A stretch of 64,000 nucleotides of DNA, from assembly GCA_002375465.1 (NCBI GenBank), contig DFLT01000008.1, positions 62,001 through 126,000 of the forward strand. Reading direction: 5' to 3'. Positions 33,622 to 42,197 of this stretch are shown here, piece by piece. The position numbers and the translations under genes are program-made. The stretch comes from Alphaproteobacteria bacterium UBA3612. GTDB taxonomy: Bacteria > Pseudomonadota > Alphaproteobacteria > Sphingomonadales > Sphingomonadaceae. Each line of letters begins with the position of its first letter. Position 1 is the stretch's first letter. The notes under the pieces are model-generated. The model was given only the letters and a program-made list of their open reading frames with translations. It had not been told where the DNA came from and made no database searches.

Positions 33622-33909
33622 GTGAGTAAGGAAATCGAGGTCGACATATCGGTGGTCATCGGTGCCACGCCCATGCCCATCGGGCAACTGTTGAAGGTTG
33701 AAGCCGGTGCCATATTCGACCTGACCGACGGTCTGTCGGAGAGGCCCGTCGCCATTTACGCCGACGATGAACTGATCGCCCACGGGCAGGTTGTGCGCCG
33801 GGGTGACACTGTCGGGGTGGAAGTCACCGAGCGTGTGAATCGACCCCGACCGGTTCCCGTCGATCTGCGCGCCAGTCCGCCGGCATGGATGAAGCTCACC
33901 TCAAACTAG
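33622..33909 (+). CDS. orphan FliN/SpoA-family protein
   Basis: 95 residues from GTG 33622 (GGAGG 9 nt upstream; the ATG at 33606 is closed by a stop). The whole protein is a SpoA (FliN/FliM C-terminal) domain: EVDISVVIGATPMPIGQLLKVEAGAIFDL, quoted in part, then ADDELIAHGQVVRRGDTVGVEVTE, matching the usual G-A/R-G-E-V pattern of FliN. No flagellar or type III genes are near. Role: spare motor-switch subunit or other; unknown. Confidence 0.78.
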   Translation: MSKEIEVDISVVIGATPMPIGQLLKVEAGAIFDLTDGLSERPVAIYADDELIAHGQVVRRGDTVGVEVTERVNRPRPVPVDLRASPPAWMKLTSN

Positions 33910-33929
33910 CCGGCGGCGGCGCGTGGTCC

Positions 33930-34493
33930 TTACGCAGGAAGCGCGATGACCTGATGCCCTGCGCTTTCAAGCGCCTTTTCCCGGTGGTCGGGACCCAGAA
34001 GCATGCCCTCCGCGATGACGAATTCCGGCTCTATGCCGATGAAGTTGAAAACGACCTTCAAATAGGTTTCCAGATGCTCATTGGGGGCGGACGGCGTGTC
34101 CGCACCATAATAGCCACCCCGGGCCAGGGCGAGAATGACGCGCTTGTCGCCAACGAGGCCGACCGGCCCATCCTCCGTATATTTGAAAGTGCGACCGGCA
34201 ATCAGAACGCGGTCGAGCCATGACTTCAGCTGGCTGGAAATGGTGAAATTATACATAGGCGCACCGATCACGACCGTATCGGCGGCCAGAAATTCGTCGA
34301 GAACCTCCGTGCTATCCCCCTCTGCGGGCAGATCCCCGAGAGTAAGGTGATCGAGCGGCTGCGCGGCCAGGTCGCGATAGGTCTTGGTAAGATCCGCATT
34401 TTCCGCGCGCAACCGCGCCACGATATCCGCCGAAAGCTGGCGGCTGATGGAATTTTCGCCGGTAATGCTGCTGTCGAGGTGCAGGAGTTTCAT
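33930..34493 (-). CDS. azoR: FMN-dependent NADH-azoreductase
   Basis: Flavodoxin-like quinone/azo reductase. 187 residues, ATG 34491-34493. Begins MKLLHLDSSITGENSISRQL (phosphate-binding of FMN), then VVIGAPMYNFTISSQLKSWLDRV and LALARGGYYG, typical of AzoR. It diverges from an HxlR regulator with 90 bp between starts, the same arrangement of a quinone-detoxifying enzyme and a thiol-sensing regulator as in YodB/AzoR1 of Bacillus. Confidence 0.92.
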   Translation of the reverse strand: MKLLHLDSSITGENSISRQLSADIVARLRAENADLTKTYRDLAAQPLDHLTLGDLPAEGDSTEVLDEFLAADTVVIGAPMYNFTISSQLKSWLDRVLIAGRTFKYTEDGPVGLVGDKRVILALARGGYYGADTPSAPNEHLETYLKVVFNFIGIEPEFVIAEGMLLGPDHREKALESAGHQVIALPA

Positions 34494-34583
34494 TCTGTTA
34501 CTCACTTCCGTTTGGTGCCTGGGTCGAAGGTGGGATATGATCGGAAAAGCCGCAAGACGGCACCTTTTCGTAACCGGGGGCAC

Positions 34584-34964
34584 ATGGATGTGACCGCAGC
34601 TCTGCCAGATCACACTAGTGAGGCATGTATGCGCGTCAGCGAGGTGCTGGCGCGGATCGGCGACAAATGGAGCGTTCAGGTTGTCCGGACATTGGGCCAG
34701 GGACCGCACCGGTTCAGCGAACTGAAACGCGGCATAGAGGGCATTTCGCAGCGTATGCTGACGCGCACACTGCGCGGGCTGGAGCGGGATGGGCTGGTCA
34801 CGCGTACGGTCACACCCAGCATTCCGCCACGGGTGGATTATGAGTTGACGGAATTGGGGCACTCGCTGCTGCAGCCGGTAAATGTGCTGGGCGACTGGGC
34901 AATCGCAAACCGGACGAGGATGGACGAGGCCCGGCACGCGTTCGACGCGCGAGAGGCGCACTAG
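34584..34964 (+). CDS. HxlR-family transcriptional regulator
   Basis: 126 residues from ATG 34584. Winged helix of the HxlR/DUF24 type: CMRVSEVLARIGDKWSVQVV, RFSELKRGIEGISQRMLTRTL, VTPSIPPRVDYELTELG. The lone Cys15 just before the first helix corresponds to the redox-sensing Cys of YodB/QorR-type members. Probably controls azoR and itself; inference from position. Ends 3 bp before the converging GMC gene. Confidence 0.9.
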   Translation: MDVTAALPDHTSEACMRVSEVLARIGDKWSVQVVRTLGQGPHRFSELKRGIEGISQRMLTRTLRGLERDGLVTRTVTPSIPPRVDYELTELGHSLLQPVNVLGDWAIANRTRMDEARHAFDAREAH

Positions 34965-34967
34965 CGA

Positions 34968-36593
34968 CTAGGCTGCCATCGCGTGCTTGCGCGCGGCGAG
35001 GATCAGGTCGCTGGCCCTTTCCGCAATCATCACGGTGGGGGCATTGGTATTGCCGGAAATCAGCGTCGGCATCACGCTGGCATCGACAACGCGTAGCCCC
35101 TCTACGCCCTTCACGCGAAGGTCGGGCGAAAGAACGGCACGGTCGTCGCGCCCCATGCGGCAGGTTCCGACGGGATGATAGATGGTTTCGCCCCATTCGC
35201 GGATGGCCGCGAGTTTCTGTTCACGCGTGTCGACACCGGGACCGGGCCAGACTTCCTTTGCGCCAAATGCGCCAAATGCGGCAAAGGCCGGCTGGCGGCC
35301 GATTTCCCGCGTCATGTCGAGGGCAGCCAGGACCGTCTCCACATCATTCTGGGCGCTTAGATAGGCGGGATCTATGTTCGGATGCTCGTCTGGGTCCGGT
35401 GTGGCGAGCGTGATCGTACCGCGGCTTTCCGGACGCAGTTGGCACGCATGAATGGAGAAGCCGTGCACCTGTCCCATGGTTCCGCGGCCATGCGGATTGG
35501 TCAGTCCGGGGATCAGGTGAAGCTGTATATCAGGCGCGGAGAGGCCGTCGCGGGTTGTCAGAAATGCGCCTGCCACGGTGGGAATATAGCTGCCGCTGCC
35601 GCCCCTGCGGGCGAGCCAGAGGCCGAGCGCCTTCATCTGGTTGATGCGCCTTGCATTGCTGTTGAGGCTGAGCGGGCGCTGGATAGTCCATTGCAGCAAA
35701 AGGTCGAGATGGTCCTGCAGGTTTGCGCCCACATCGGGCGCGTGATGAACGACAGGGATGCCGAGACGCTGTAATTGGTCCGCTGGTCCGACACCCGAAA
35801 GCATCAGGGTCTGGGGCGAATTGACGGCGCCGCCCGCAAGAATGATCTCACCGCCAGGGAAGGACGTCGCCGTGCCGCTCAATCGAACGGCGACGGCGTG
35901 GGCGCGCCGGTCCCTGAACAGGATGCGATCGACCAGGACACCGGTGCGTACGTGCAGATTGGGTCGCTGGAGAATCGGGGTGAGATAGCCTCTGGCTACG
36001 CTGAAGCGGGCGCCCCCCTTGGTCGTCGAGTCGTAACGTCCGAACCCTTCCAACCGTGCGCCGTTAAAATCCGGATTGAACGAATATCCCGCTTCTGTCC
36101 CGGCAGTCAGAAATGCATCCACGAGCGGATGCTGCATCGAGCGTGTCGAAATGTGCAGCGGTCCACCGGTGCCATGAAAATCGCTGGCGCCGCGTTCGGA
36201 ATTCTCTGATTTCAGGAAATAGGGCAGGACATCGTCCCACCCCCAGCCGGTACAGCCCATTTGCGCCCAGCGGTCGTAATCCGATGGCGCGCCCCTGGTA
36301 TAGACCATGCCATTTATGGAGGAGGAGCCGCCGAGCGTCTTGCCGCGCGGCCAGAACAGGCGACGGCTCATTAAATGCTGCTGCGGCTGGGTCCAATAGC
36401 CCCAATTTTCCTTGGCGAGCCGGTCAGGTGTGATCAGCTTTCCCAGCCCGGCAGGAAAATGGATGAACATCGAGCTGTCCCTGCCCCCCGCCTCAAGAAG
36501 AAGGACGCGGATGCCGGGATCGGCGCTCAGCCGGTTTGCCAGAACGCAGCCGGCGCTGCCCGCGCCGACGATGATATAGTCATAGTCCGGCAT
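34968..36593 (-). CDS. GMC-family FAD-dependent oxidoreductase (choline dehydrogenase-like)
   Basis: 541 residues. FAD-binding YIIVGAGSAGCVLANRLS at the N-terminus, GMC signature 1 PRGKTLGGSSSINGMVYTRG, signature 2 GGAVNSPQTLMLSGVGP, the catalytic His of YHPVGTCRMG and the C-terminal ADASVMPT-like VVDASVMPTLISGNTNAPT. Oxidises an alcohol (choline or a related compound); no betaine genes lie nearby, so the substrate is unknown. ATG with AAGGG upstream. Confidence 0.92.
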   Translation of the reverse strand: MPDYDYIIVGAGSAGCVLANRLSADPGIRVLLLEAGGRDSSMFIHFPAGLGKLITPDRLAKENWGYWTQPQQHLMSRRLFWPRGKTLGGSSSINGMVYTRGAPSDYDRWAQMGCTGWGWDDVLPYFLKSENSERGASDFHGTGGPLHISTRSMQHPLVDAFLTAGTEAGYSFNPDFNGARLEGFGRYDSTTKGGARFSVARGYLTPILQRPNLHVRTGVLVDRILFRDRRAHAVAVRLSGTATSFPGGEIILAGGAVNSPQTLMLSGVGPADQLQRLGIPVVHHAPDVGANLQDHLDLLLQWTIQRPLSLNSNARRINQMKALGLWLARRGGSGSYIPTVAGAFLTTRDGLSAPDIQLHLIPGLTNPHGRGTMGQVHGFSIHACQLRPESRGTITLATPDPDEHPNIDPAYLSAQNDVETVLAALDMTREIGRQPAFAAFGAFGAKEVWPGPGVDTREQKLAAIREWGETIYHPVGTCRMGRDDRAVLSPDLRVKGVEGLRVVDASVMPTLISGNTNAPTVMIAERASDLILAARKHAMAA

Positions 36594-36712
36594 GCGCCCT
36601 TACCACCCCTATTTCGGTGCAGGACTGTCTAGGCGCGCCGCCCTGCCGTCGATACGGCGAAAATACCCAGGCTGCAGGGCAGTTCCGCATGGCATTCGAC
36701 GAAGCGCCGAAC

Positions 36713-36727
36713 ATCGGTCTGACCGAT
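36713..36727. promoter_or_regulatory. perfect 6-3-6 palindrome upstream of the exported-protein cluster
   Basis: ATCGGT-CTG-ACCGAT lies 86 bp before the first gene of the three-gene cluster and 120 bp before the GMC gene on the other side. Candidate operator or small hairpin; regulator unknown. Confidence 0.35.
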
Positions 36728-36812
36728 TCGGATCAAGTTGTCTGTAGGTGGTAACCAGTAATTATACGCCCCACGCAATATTCGCCCCTCCTGTTTTGCA
36801 AGGAGATGCAAG

Positions 36813-37286
36813 ATGAGCAAGTGGGGTATTCATTTTTTGTCGGCGACCGTCATGATGTCGACGATTGCAGGGCCAGCTTTGGCCGCCACCAACGTCAGCC
36901 TGATCGGTGGGATCTTGGATTCCTGTATCCTGACCCTGTCTACACCGGGGCGTCTGGTTGCTGACGATAGCGGCATGAACATGACGAGCACCGCGCCGCT
37001 GGGCGCAGCCGCCGTTCTGGCCGTGGTCGCGACCGGCGGGCGGCCTACGGTGGAATTCACCGCACCGACGATGAGCCTGTCACCGGGGGCCTATGCCGGA
37101 TCGCCCATGGTCGCTGTCGGCTATACGTCCCTGGGTGGTGCCAATCAGACGATGACCAGTGGCGAGAGCAGCTATAGATCGAACCTGTTGCTGGATATCG
37201 TCACCATAGACGGCACGATCACTGACGCGAACGGCTTCGTCGCGGGCGATTATGCCGTCTCCTCGGTAGCGACATGCTCGCAATAA
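36813..37286 (+). CDS. small exported protein, possible fibre subunit
   Basis: 157 residues with a clear signal peptide (MSKWGIHFLSATVMMSTIAGPALAA, cleavage near residue 24) and AAGGAG before the ATG. The mature chain is beta-strand-rich, has Cys at both ends (GGILDSCILTLS and the terminal VATCSQ) that could close a fold, and contains GGRPTVEFTAPTMSL. The architecture recalls fimbrial/spore-coat-U-like subunits, but I do not recognise a family. First of three overlapping genes, the second being chaperone-like; a subunit role is inference. Confidence 0.75.
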   Translation: MSKWGIHFLSATVMMSTIAGPALAATNVSLIGGILDSCILTLSTPGRLVADDSGMNMTSTAPLGAAAVLAVVATGGRPTVEFTAPTMSLSPGAYAGSPMVAVGYTSLGGANQTMTSGESSYRSNLLLDIVTIDGTITDANGFVAGDYAVSSVATCSQ

Positions 37287-37678
37287 GAGGGGCTGTCCCC
37301 GCGCTGTTGGCAGCATTCTTCCTGACAGGTCAGCCTGCGAAAGCCGTCGGGCTAGGTCCGATGAAGGCGGAGGGCGCGACCCTCAGCCCGCGCAAGGGCT
37401 TCTACCTGACGGTAATGAATCCTTATGATGAGCAGCAGAAGTTCCGGCTGGATGCCTTGGCATGGGCCAGCGAGGCGGGCGAAACCGCAATCGACATCCT
37501 GCCGGCCAGCGCCGTCCTGGGCCCGGGCCAGCGGCGCCGGGTGCTGGTCATATTCAACAATCTCGAAAAAGGCGAAGAGCGGCGCGCCCGCGTCTGCGCC
37601 AGACTCGACCGATCACTGGAAGGGGTGGCTATCGATGCGCGCGTTTGCTCGAAACTTATTGCTCGTCGCAAGTCTTAG
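37274..37678 (+). CDS. single-domain pilus-chaperone-like exported protein
   Basis: 134 residues. Signal peptide MLAIRGAVPALLAAFFLTGQPAKA, then one Ig-like domain of the PapD N-terminal type: LSPRKGFYLTVMNPYDEQQKFRLDALAW (quoted in two strands: FYLTVMNPYDEQQKFRL), IDILPASAVLGPGQRRRVLVIF and GEERRARVC. Standard chaperones have two such domains and about 230 residues; the second is absent. Two Cys, near the end. Overlaps the preceding gene by 13 nt and the next by 44 nt, so all three are co-translated. Confidence 0.78.
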   Translation: MLAIRGAVPALLAAFFLTGQPAKAVGLGPMKAEGATLSPRKGFYLTVMNPYDEQQKFRLDALAWASEAGETAIDILPASAVLGPGQRRRVLVIFNNLEKGEERRARVCARLDRSLEGVAIDARVCSKLIARRKS

Positions 37679-38027
37679 CCTCTGGGCGCCGGCGCTTGCG
37701 ACGGACGGTATCTATTTGCCGCAGGCCCCGCGCGGATCGGGCGGCGACGATACGATCCAGTCGGCAACCGGCACGCGCTGCAGTCAGAGCATGAACGCCA
37801 ATGGCGCCTATCTGGACTTTGGCGTGGTCGGCCGGGCCGGTTCCTCTCTGCCAGAGGAGAACCGGGCGTTCATCAGCGATCCACGCGATGAGGAGGCAGT
37901 CGCTTATGCCCGCGTCACCCTGCCGCTGGGACGTCAGCCGAAGCGCCTGGACTGCAGCCGCCTGTATGAACTGGAGATCGAAAGGCTGCGGCGGGAGCTG
38001 GACCTTTTGGAGATCAACGCGGAGTAG
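37635..38027 (+). CDS. small exported protein of the chaperone-like cluster
   Basis: 130 residues from ATG 37635. Signal peptide MRAFARNLLLVASLSLWAPALA, then ATDGIYLPQAPRG, GTRCSQSMNANGAYLDFGVVG, YARVTLPLGRQPKRLDC and an amphipathic C-terminal helix LYELEIERLRRELDLLEI. Two Cys. No recognised domain. Probably periplasmic or surface; it overlaps the chaperone-like gene by 44 nt and the convergent MFS gene by 14 nt. Confidence 0.72.
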   Translation: MRAFARNLLLVASLSLWAPALATDGIYLPQAPRGSGGDDTIQSATGTRCSQSMNANGAYLDFGVVGRAGSSLPEENRAFISDPRDEEAVAYARVTLPLGRQPKRLDCSRLYELEIERLRRELDLLEINAE

Positions 38028-39615
38028 CCGCCGCGATGGCGGCGGCGGCACGGGCGTCCTTGGTCGCCTCTGCCAGCGGCAGGCGCTTGTAGAGGACGAA
38101 AAGGCAGATGAGCGTGACCGGCATCATGAGGAGCAGGCTGAGAACGCCTGTCGACAGGTCGCCGGTACGCGCGCTGACTTCCCCCGCAAACCATGGGCCA
38201 AGGCCGAGGCCGATCAGCGTCGTGCCGAGGAAATAGGTCGCGGTCGCCGCCCCGCGCATGCGCGGCTGCACCAGATCCTGGCTGGTGGCGGCGGCGACGC
38301 CGACCCAGGTGCTGGCGACGATATTGCTGGGGACGCTAACCAAGTAGAACACGAGCAGGCTGTCGGTCGTGAACAGGATCAGAAGGGCGGGGGCCATGGC
38401 AAGGATGGCGAAAATGCCGACGAGGACGCGGCCGGCCGGATTGCGGCGCTTCAGCAGATCTGAAATCCTGCCGCCGAGGACAACGCCGATGAAGCCGCCG
38501 CCTGCGCCGAGGCCGCCAAGGATCAGGCCGACCGTGGCCGGGTTAACGCCGTCGAACGTGCGCAGCACATAGGGTGCGGACCAGAAGGTCGCTGCATAGG
38601 TGTTGAATGCAATCGAGCCGAAACCGACCACGGTGAGGATGAAACTGGGCGTGCCCCAGATCAGCGCATAGGTCGCCGGATCGCGCCGCTTGATGGACTG
38701 CGACCAGGAAAAGACGGCATAGGCGCCAATGCCGAGAGCGCCGAACTGCAGCATATTGTCCGTCAGCAGGATCATGCCATAGGCTGCCGCCGCGATGATG
38801 GCAGCAGCGATAAGGTTGCGAACCAGCCCCCGGATGCCGCCCCTGGCCGCGTCGATCAGCGTCAGAGGCGGGATGACGCTTGTCAGTTCCTCAAAGAATT
38901 TCGGCCATGGATTGGGGTCCGGCGGCTGATACGTTCCCTCCGACATGCCGCGCAGGGGTTCCCGCAGGGTTGTGACCCACAGGGCGACCAGAAGACCGGG
39001 AATGCCGACCGCCAGAAATGCCGCCTGCCAGCCGACGATGTTAAATCCGGCAAGGGCGAGACCGCCGGGGAAAGCCTCGTTCCAATTCCCGGCGACCGCG
39101 CCGCCGATGAACAGGGATATGCCGCTGCCCAGATAAAGCCCGCCCGAATAAATGGCGAGCGCGGTGGCGCGGCTTTCTTTTGGAAAATAATCCGAAATCA
39201 TTGAGAAGGCGGCGGGACTGGCGGTTGCCTCGCCAATGCCGACACCGATGCGAGCGCCGGCGATCTGCGCGAAATTGCCCGCCAGACCGCTGAGCGCCGT
39301 CATTGTCGACCACACGGCAAGACCGATGGCCATTAGTCGCTTCCTCATCCACATGTCGGCGAGGCGGCCAAGCGGAATACCGAACAAGGCATAAAAAACG
39401 GCAAAGGCGGTACCGTAGAGAAAACCCATCTGACCGTCGTCGATGCCAAGATCGGCCTTTATGTCCTCCGCCAGAATCGAAAGGATCTGCCGGTCGACGA
39501 AATTCAATATGTAGACGAGGACGAGGACGCCCAGAACGTACCACGCATAGGGACTGCCGACGTCCTTCTGTCGGGATTGAAGCAGTTCGGCATCATCCCG
39601 TGATTCCGCAGCCAT
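38014..39615 (-). CDS. MFS transporter, Spinster-like
   Basis: 533 residues with 12 expected membrane helices and a larger-than-usual cytoplasmic loop around residues 230-255 (SEGTYQPPDPNPWPKFFEEL). Motifs: NFVDRQILSILAEDI, GIPLGRLADMWMRKR (motif A), ARIGVGIGEATASPAAFSMISDYFPKESR, quoted in part, all typical of the spinster/hexuronate-like group. Export of lipids or organic anions is known for relatives; the substrate is not predictable. GGAGG upstream of the ATG. Confidence 0.9.
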   Translation of the reverse strand: MAAESRDDAELLQSRQKDVGSPYAWYVLGVLVLVYILNFVDRQILSILAEDIKADLGIDDGQMGFLYGTAFAVFYALFGIPLGRLADMWMRKRLMAIGLAVWSTMTALSGLAGNFAQIAGARIGVGIGEATASPAAFSMISDYFPKESRATALAIYSGGLYLGSGISLFIGGAVAGNWNEAFPGGLALAGFNIVGWQAAFLAVGIPGLLVALWVTTLREPLRGMSEGTYQPPDPNPWPKFFEELTSVIPPLTLIDAARGGIRGLVRNLIAAAIIAAAAYGMILLTDNMLQFGALGIGAYAVFSWSQSIKRRDPATYALIWGTPSFILTVVGFGSIAFNTYAATFWSAPYVLRTFDGVNPATVGLILGGLGAGGGFIGVVLGGRISDLLKRRNPAGRVLVGIFAILAMAPALLILFTTDSLLVFYLVSVPSNIVASTWVGVAAATSQDLVQPRMRGAATATYFLGTTLIGLGLGPWFAGEVSARTGDLSTGVLSLLLMMPVTLICLFVLYKRLPLAEATKDARAAAAIAAATPR

Positions 39616-39704
39616 GCGCGTTCCTCCCCCGAATGCGACGCCTTGTGGCGATTGAACGTCAGGGCTAGCAGCGCGGACTTCGTTTAGATAGCGACAACAG
39701 ACCC

Positions 39705-40166
39705 ATGCAAAACGCCAGTATTCTTTTCGTTTGTCTCGGTAATATCTGCCGTTCCCCGGTTGCCGAAGGGCTGCTGCGAAGCCGTGCAGCGGCGGCAGGT
39801 ATCGAGGTTCTGGTAGATTCCGCCGGCACGGGCGACTGGCATCTGGGTCAGCCGCCCCACGAGGGCGCGCAGGCCGTCGCCACCGCGAATGGCCTGGACC
39901 TGTCCGGCCTTTGCGCGCGGCAGGTGACCGAACAGGACTGGTTCGATTTCACGCACCTGATCGCGCTCGACCGTTCCAATTTCCAGGATTTGGAGGAACT
40001 GCGTCCGGCAAATGCCAAAGCCAGCCTGTCCATGTTGATGGATCATGCGGGGCGAGACGGGGAAGACGTGATCGATCCCTATGGCATGGAAGAGGCTGCG
40101 TTCAGCCAGATGTACGCACAGATCGACGAGGGTGTCGCGGGCCTCTTGCAGGCGCTTTCTCGCTAG
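39705..40166 (+). CDS. low-molecular-weight protein-tyrosine phosphatase
   Basis: 153 residues. Active-site P-loop FVCLGNICRSP (C-x5-R-S) at the N-terminus and the general-acid DPYGM near residue 127. Such enzymes act on tyrosine-phosphorylated proteins, often in polysaccharide export, but some sphingomonad copies stand alone as here. Converges with thpR, overlapping by 4 nt. Confidence 0.93.
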   Translation: MQNASILFVCLGNICRSPVAEGLLRSRAAAAGIEVLVDSAGTGDWHLGQPPHEGAQAVATANGLDLSGLCARQVTEQDWFDFTHLIALDRSNFQDLEELRPANAKASLSMLMDHAGRDGEDVIDPYGMEEAAFSQMYAQIDEGVAGLLQALSR

Positions 40167-40711
40167 AGCAGCGCGCCCTGAGCGAAGGAATAGCGCGCGA
40201 CGATATCGTAATGCGCGCCTTCATTGGTCAAATGGCTTTCGTAGAGGCAGAATTCATACGCCTCGAACGCAGGCAGCCGCAGATCGCCATGACGGATCAT
40301 GAAATCGTCGAGCGGCCCAGCGCCGTGGGAGAAGCGCGCGAGAGTGATGTGCGGCAGATAGGCGCGCGTATCGGGTTCCACGCCGATCAGCTGTAGCGCG
40401 CGGTCCACCTTGCGATGCAGGCGCTTCGCATCATCCGGCGGGGAAATCCGGGCGTAGAGCTGGTGCGGACGACCACGCCGGTCGAACAGTCCGACCCCGT
40501 CGATGGTGATCGTGGCGGGGCGGGTCAGGACCTGGGAAAGCGTATGGGCGATATCGTCGGCCTGCGCGGCGCTGCGCTCTCCCAGGAAGCGCAGCGTCAT
40601 GTGCAGCTGCTCCTCGTCCTGCCAGCGGGCGCCGATGACGCCGCCCATGACATCCATCAGCGCCTCCTTCACGTCGAAGGGTGGATCTATGCCAACGAAC
40701 AGGCGGTGCAT
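40163..40711 (-). CDS. thpR: RNA 2',3'-cyclic phosphodiesterase
   Basis: 2H phosphoesterase. 182 residues with both H-x-T/S-x motifs: HMTLRFLG (His37) and HITLARFS (His121). N-terminal RLFVGIDPP is typical. Hydrolyses 2',3'-cyclic phosphates at RNA ends; the physiological target is not established. Confidence 0.94.
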   Translation of the reverse strand: MHRLFVGIDPPFDVKEALMDVMGGVIGARWQDEEQLHMTLRFLGERSAAQADDIAHTLSQVLTRPATITIDGVGLFDRRGRPHQLYARISPPDDAKRLHRKVDRALQLIGVEPDTRAYLPHITLARFSHGAGPLDDFMIRHGDLRLPAFEAYEFCLYESHLTNEGAHYDIVARYSFAQGALL

Positions 40712-40769
40712 GTGCCGGTCTTAGCGCCAGCTGAGGTGCGCGTCACCTGCGCGCCGGGCCGGAAATCGC

Positions 40770-41429
40770 CTAATTTAGCGCCTGCACGACGCTGGGGGCG
40801 ATGCCCTCTACGATGATTTTTACGCCCTCTGCATTGGGGTGCAGATAATCCTCCAGCAGATATTTCTGCCGCATTGCCACGCCCCGCAGGAAGAAGGGGT
40901 AAAGCGGCACATCGTGACGACGCGCAAGGAAGGGATAGATGCGGTTGAAATAGCGGAACCGCTCCTCGCCCACATTGGGGGTCGCCAGCATTCCTGCGAT
41001 CAGCACGTCGATGCCGCGACGGTCTATCTCTTCAATGATGCCGTTCAGATTGCGCAGCGTCTGTTTGGGGTCGAGATTGCGTAACATGTCATTGGCGCCC
41101 AGTTCCACGATGACAAGGTCCGGCTTCACCGGCAGATTGTCGAGCGTCCATCCGATGCGCTGTAGCCCGCCCCGGCTGGTATCGCCCGAAACGCCCGCGC
41201 CGATCACCCGCGCATCTATGCCGCGTTCGCCAAGTTCACGCTCCAGCTGCGGCGCGAAGCCGTCGCCCTGGTCGAGCTGATACCCGGCCATCAGGGAATC
41301 GCCGAACGCCAGAACCGTCTTTGTCTGCGCTAGAGCCGGCGCCGTCATCACAAATGCCAGAACCATCAGTGCCGCATGGACAAAGGCGCGGATGCCCCCA
41401 TATGAGTGCGGCTTAAAATTTTCTGGCAC
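40770..41429 (-). CDS. tesA: GDSL arylesterase/lysophospholipase (TesA-like)
   Basis: Periplasmic SGNH hydrolase. 219 residues from a GTG at 41427-41429 with AAGGAA upstream; signal peptide ends near TAPALAQ. Block I FGDSLMAGYQL (nucleophile Ser), block II SGDTSRGGL, block III ELGANDMLRN, block V DYLHPNAEG (Asp and His). Divergent from ybbA with only 14 bp between the start codons, the same tesA/ybbA-ybbP neighbourhood as in E. coli. Confidence 0.95.
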   Translation of the reverse strand: MPENFKPHSYGGIRAFVHAALMVLAFVMTAPALAQTKTVLAFGDSLMAGYQLDQGDGFAPQLERELGERGIDARVIGAGVSGDTSRGGLQRIGWTLDNLPVKPDLVIVELGANDMLRNLDPKQTLRNLNGIIEEIDRRGIDVLIAGMLATPNVGEERFRYFNRIYPFLARRHDVPLYPFFLRGVAMRQKYLLEDYLHPNAEGVKIIVEGIAPSVVQALN

Positions 41430-41443
41430 GGGATCATTCCTTC

Positions 41444-42157
41444 ATGGCGAAACCGGATGGTGGTTCCGCGAACGATATTGTCATTGATGCACTGAATGTC
41501 ACCTTGACGCTGTCGGGCGCGGCCGGACCGGTCGAGATATTGAAGGGGGTCGATCTGAGCCTGCGGGCGGGGGGCAGCGTTGCTGTGCTGGGGCCGTCGG
41601 GCTCTGGCAAATCCTCCCTGATGGCAGTGCTGTCGGGCCTTGAGCGGGCGACATCCGGCACGATCCGCGTCGCCGGCGCGGAGTTCGGCAGTCTGTCGGA
41701 GGATCAGCTGGCGCGGGCGCGTCGCGGCCGCATCGGCATTGTCCTGCAAGCATTTCACCTGCTGCCTACGATGACCGCGCTGGAAAATGTCGCCGTACCG
41801 TTGGAGCTGTCAGGGGCCAGCGATGCCTTTGAGCGGGCGGAGGCCGAACTGAGGGCCGTCGGGCTGGGCCATCGGCTGACCCATTACCCCGCGCAATTGT
41901 CGGGCGGCGAACAGCAACGCGTGGCCATCGCGCGTGCTACTGCGCCGGGCCCGGCCATCCTGTTCGCGGACGAACCCACTGGCAATCTAGACGGCACTAC
42001 CGGCCATGAGATCATCGATCTGCTGTTCGACCGGCAGGCCGCGCAGGGAACGACGCTGCTGCTGGTGACGCATGATCCAGAGGTTGCGGTCCGTTGCGCG
42101 CGTATCGTCGAGATGAAGGATGGCCGCATCATTTCCGACCGCGAGCGTGCCAGTTGA
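41444..42157 (+). CDS. ybbA: ABC transporter ATPase YbbA
   Basis: ATPase of a MacB/LolD-type system. 237 residues. Walker A GPSGSGKSSL, Q-loop IVLQAFHLLP, signature LSGGEQQRVAIARA, Walker B AILFADEPTGNLD and H-loop VTHD. Partner of the FtsX-like permease just downstream; the next start lies 40 bp past its stop. Confidence 0.95.
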   Translation: MAKPDGGSANDIVIDALNVTLTLSGAAGPVEILKGVDLSLRAGGSVAVLGPSGSGKSSLMAVLSGLERATSGTIRVAGAEFGSLSEDQLARARRGRIGIVLQAFHLLPTMTALENVAVPLELSGASDAFERAEAELRAVGLGHRLTHYPAQLSGGEQQRVAIARATAPGPAILFADEPTGNLDGTTGHEIIDLLFDRQAAQGTTLLLVTHDPEVAVRCARIVEMKDGRIISDRERAS

Positions 42158-42197
42158 TGCGGCAAAAATGGATGCGTCCGCGCGGCAGGGCGGCGGC

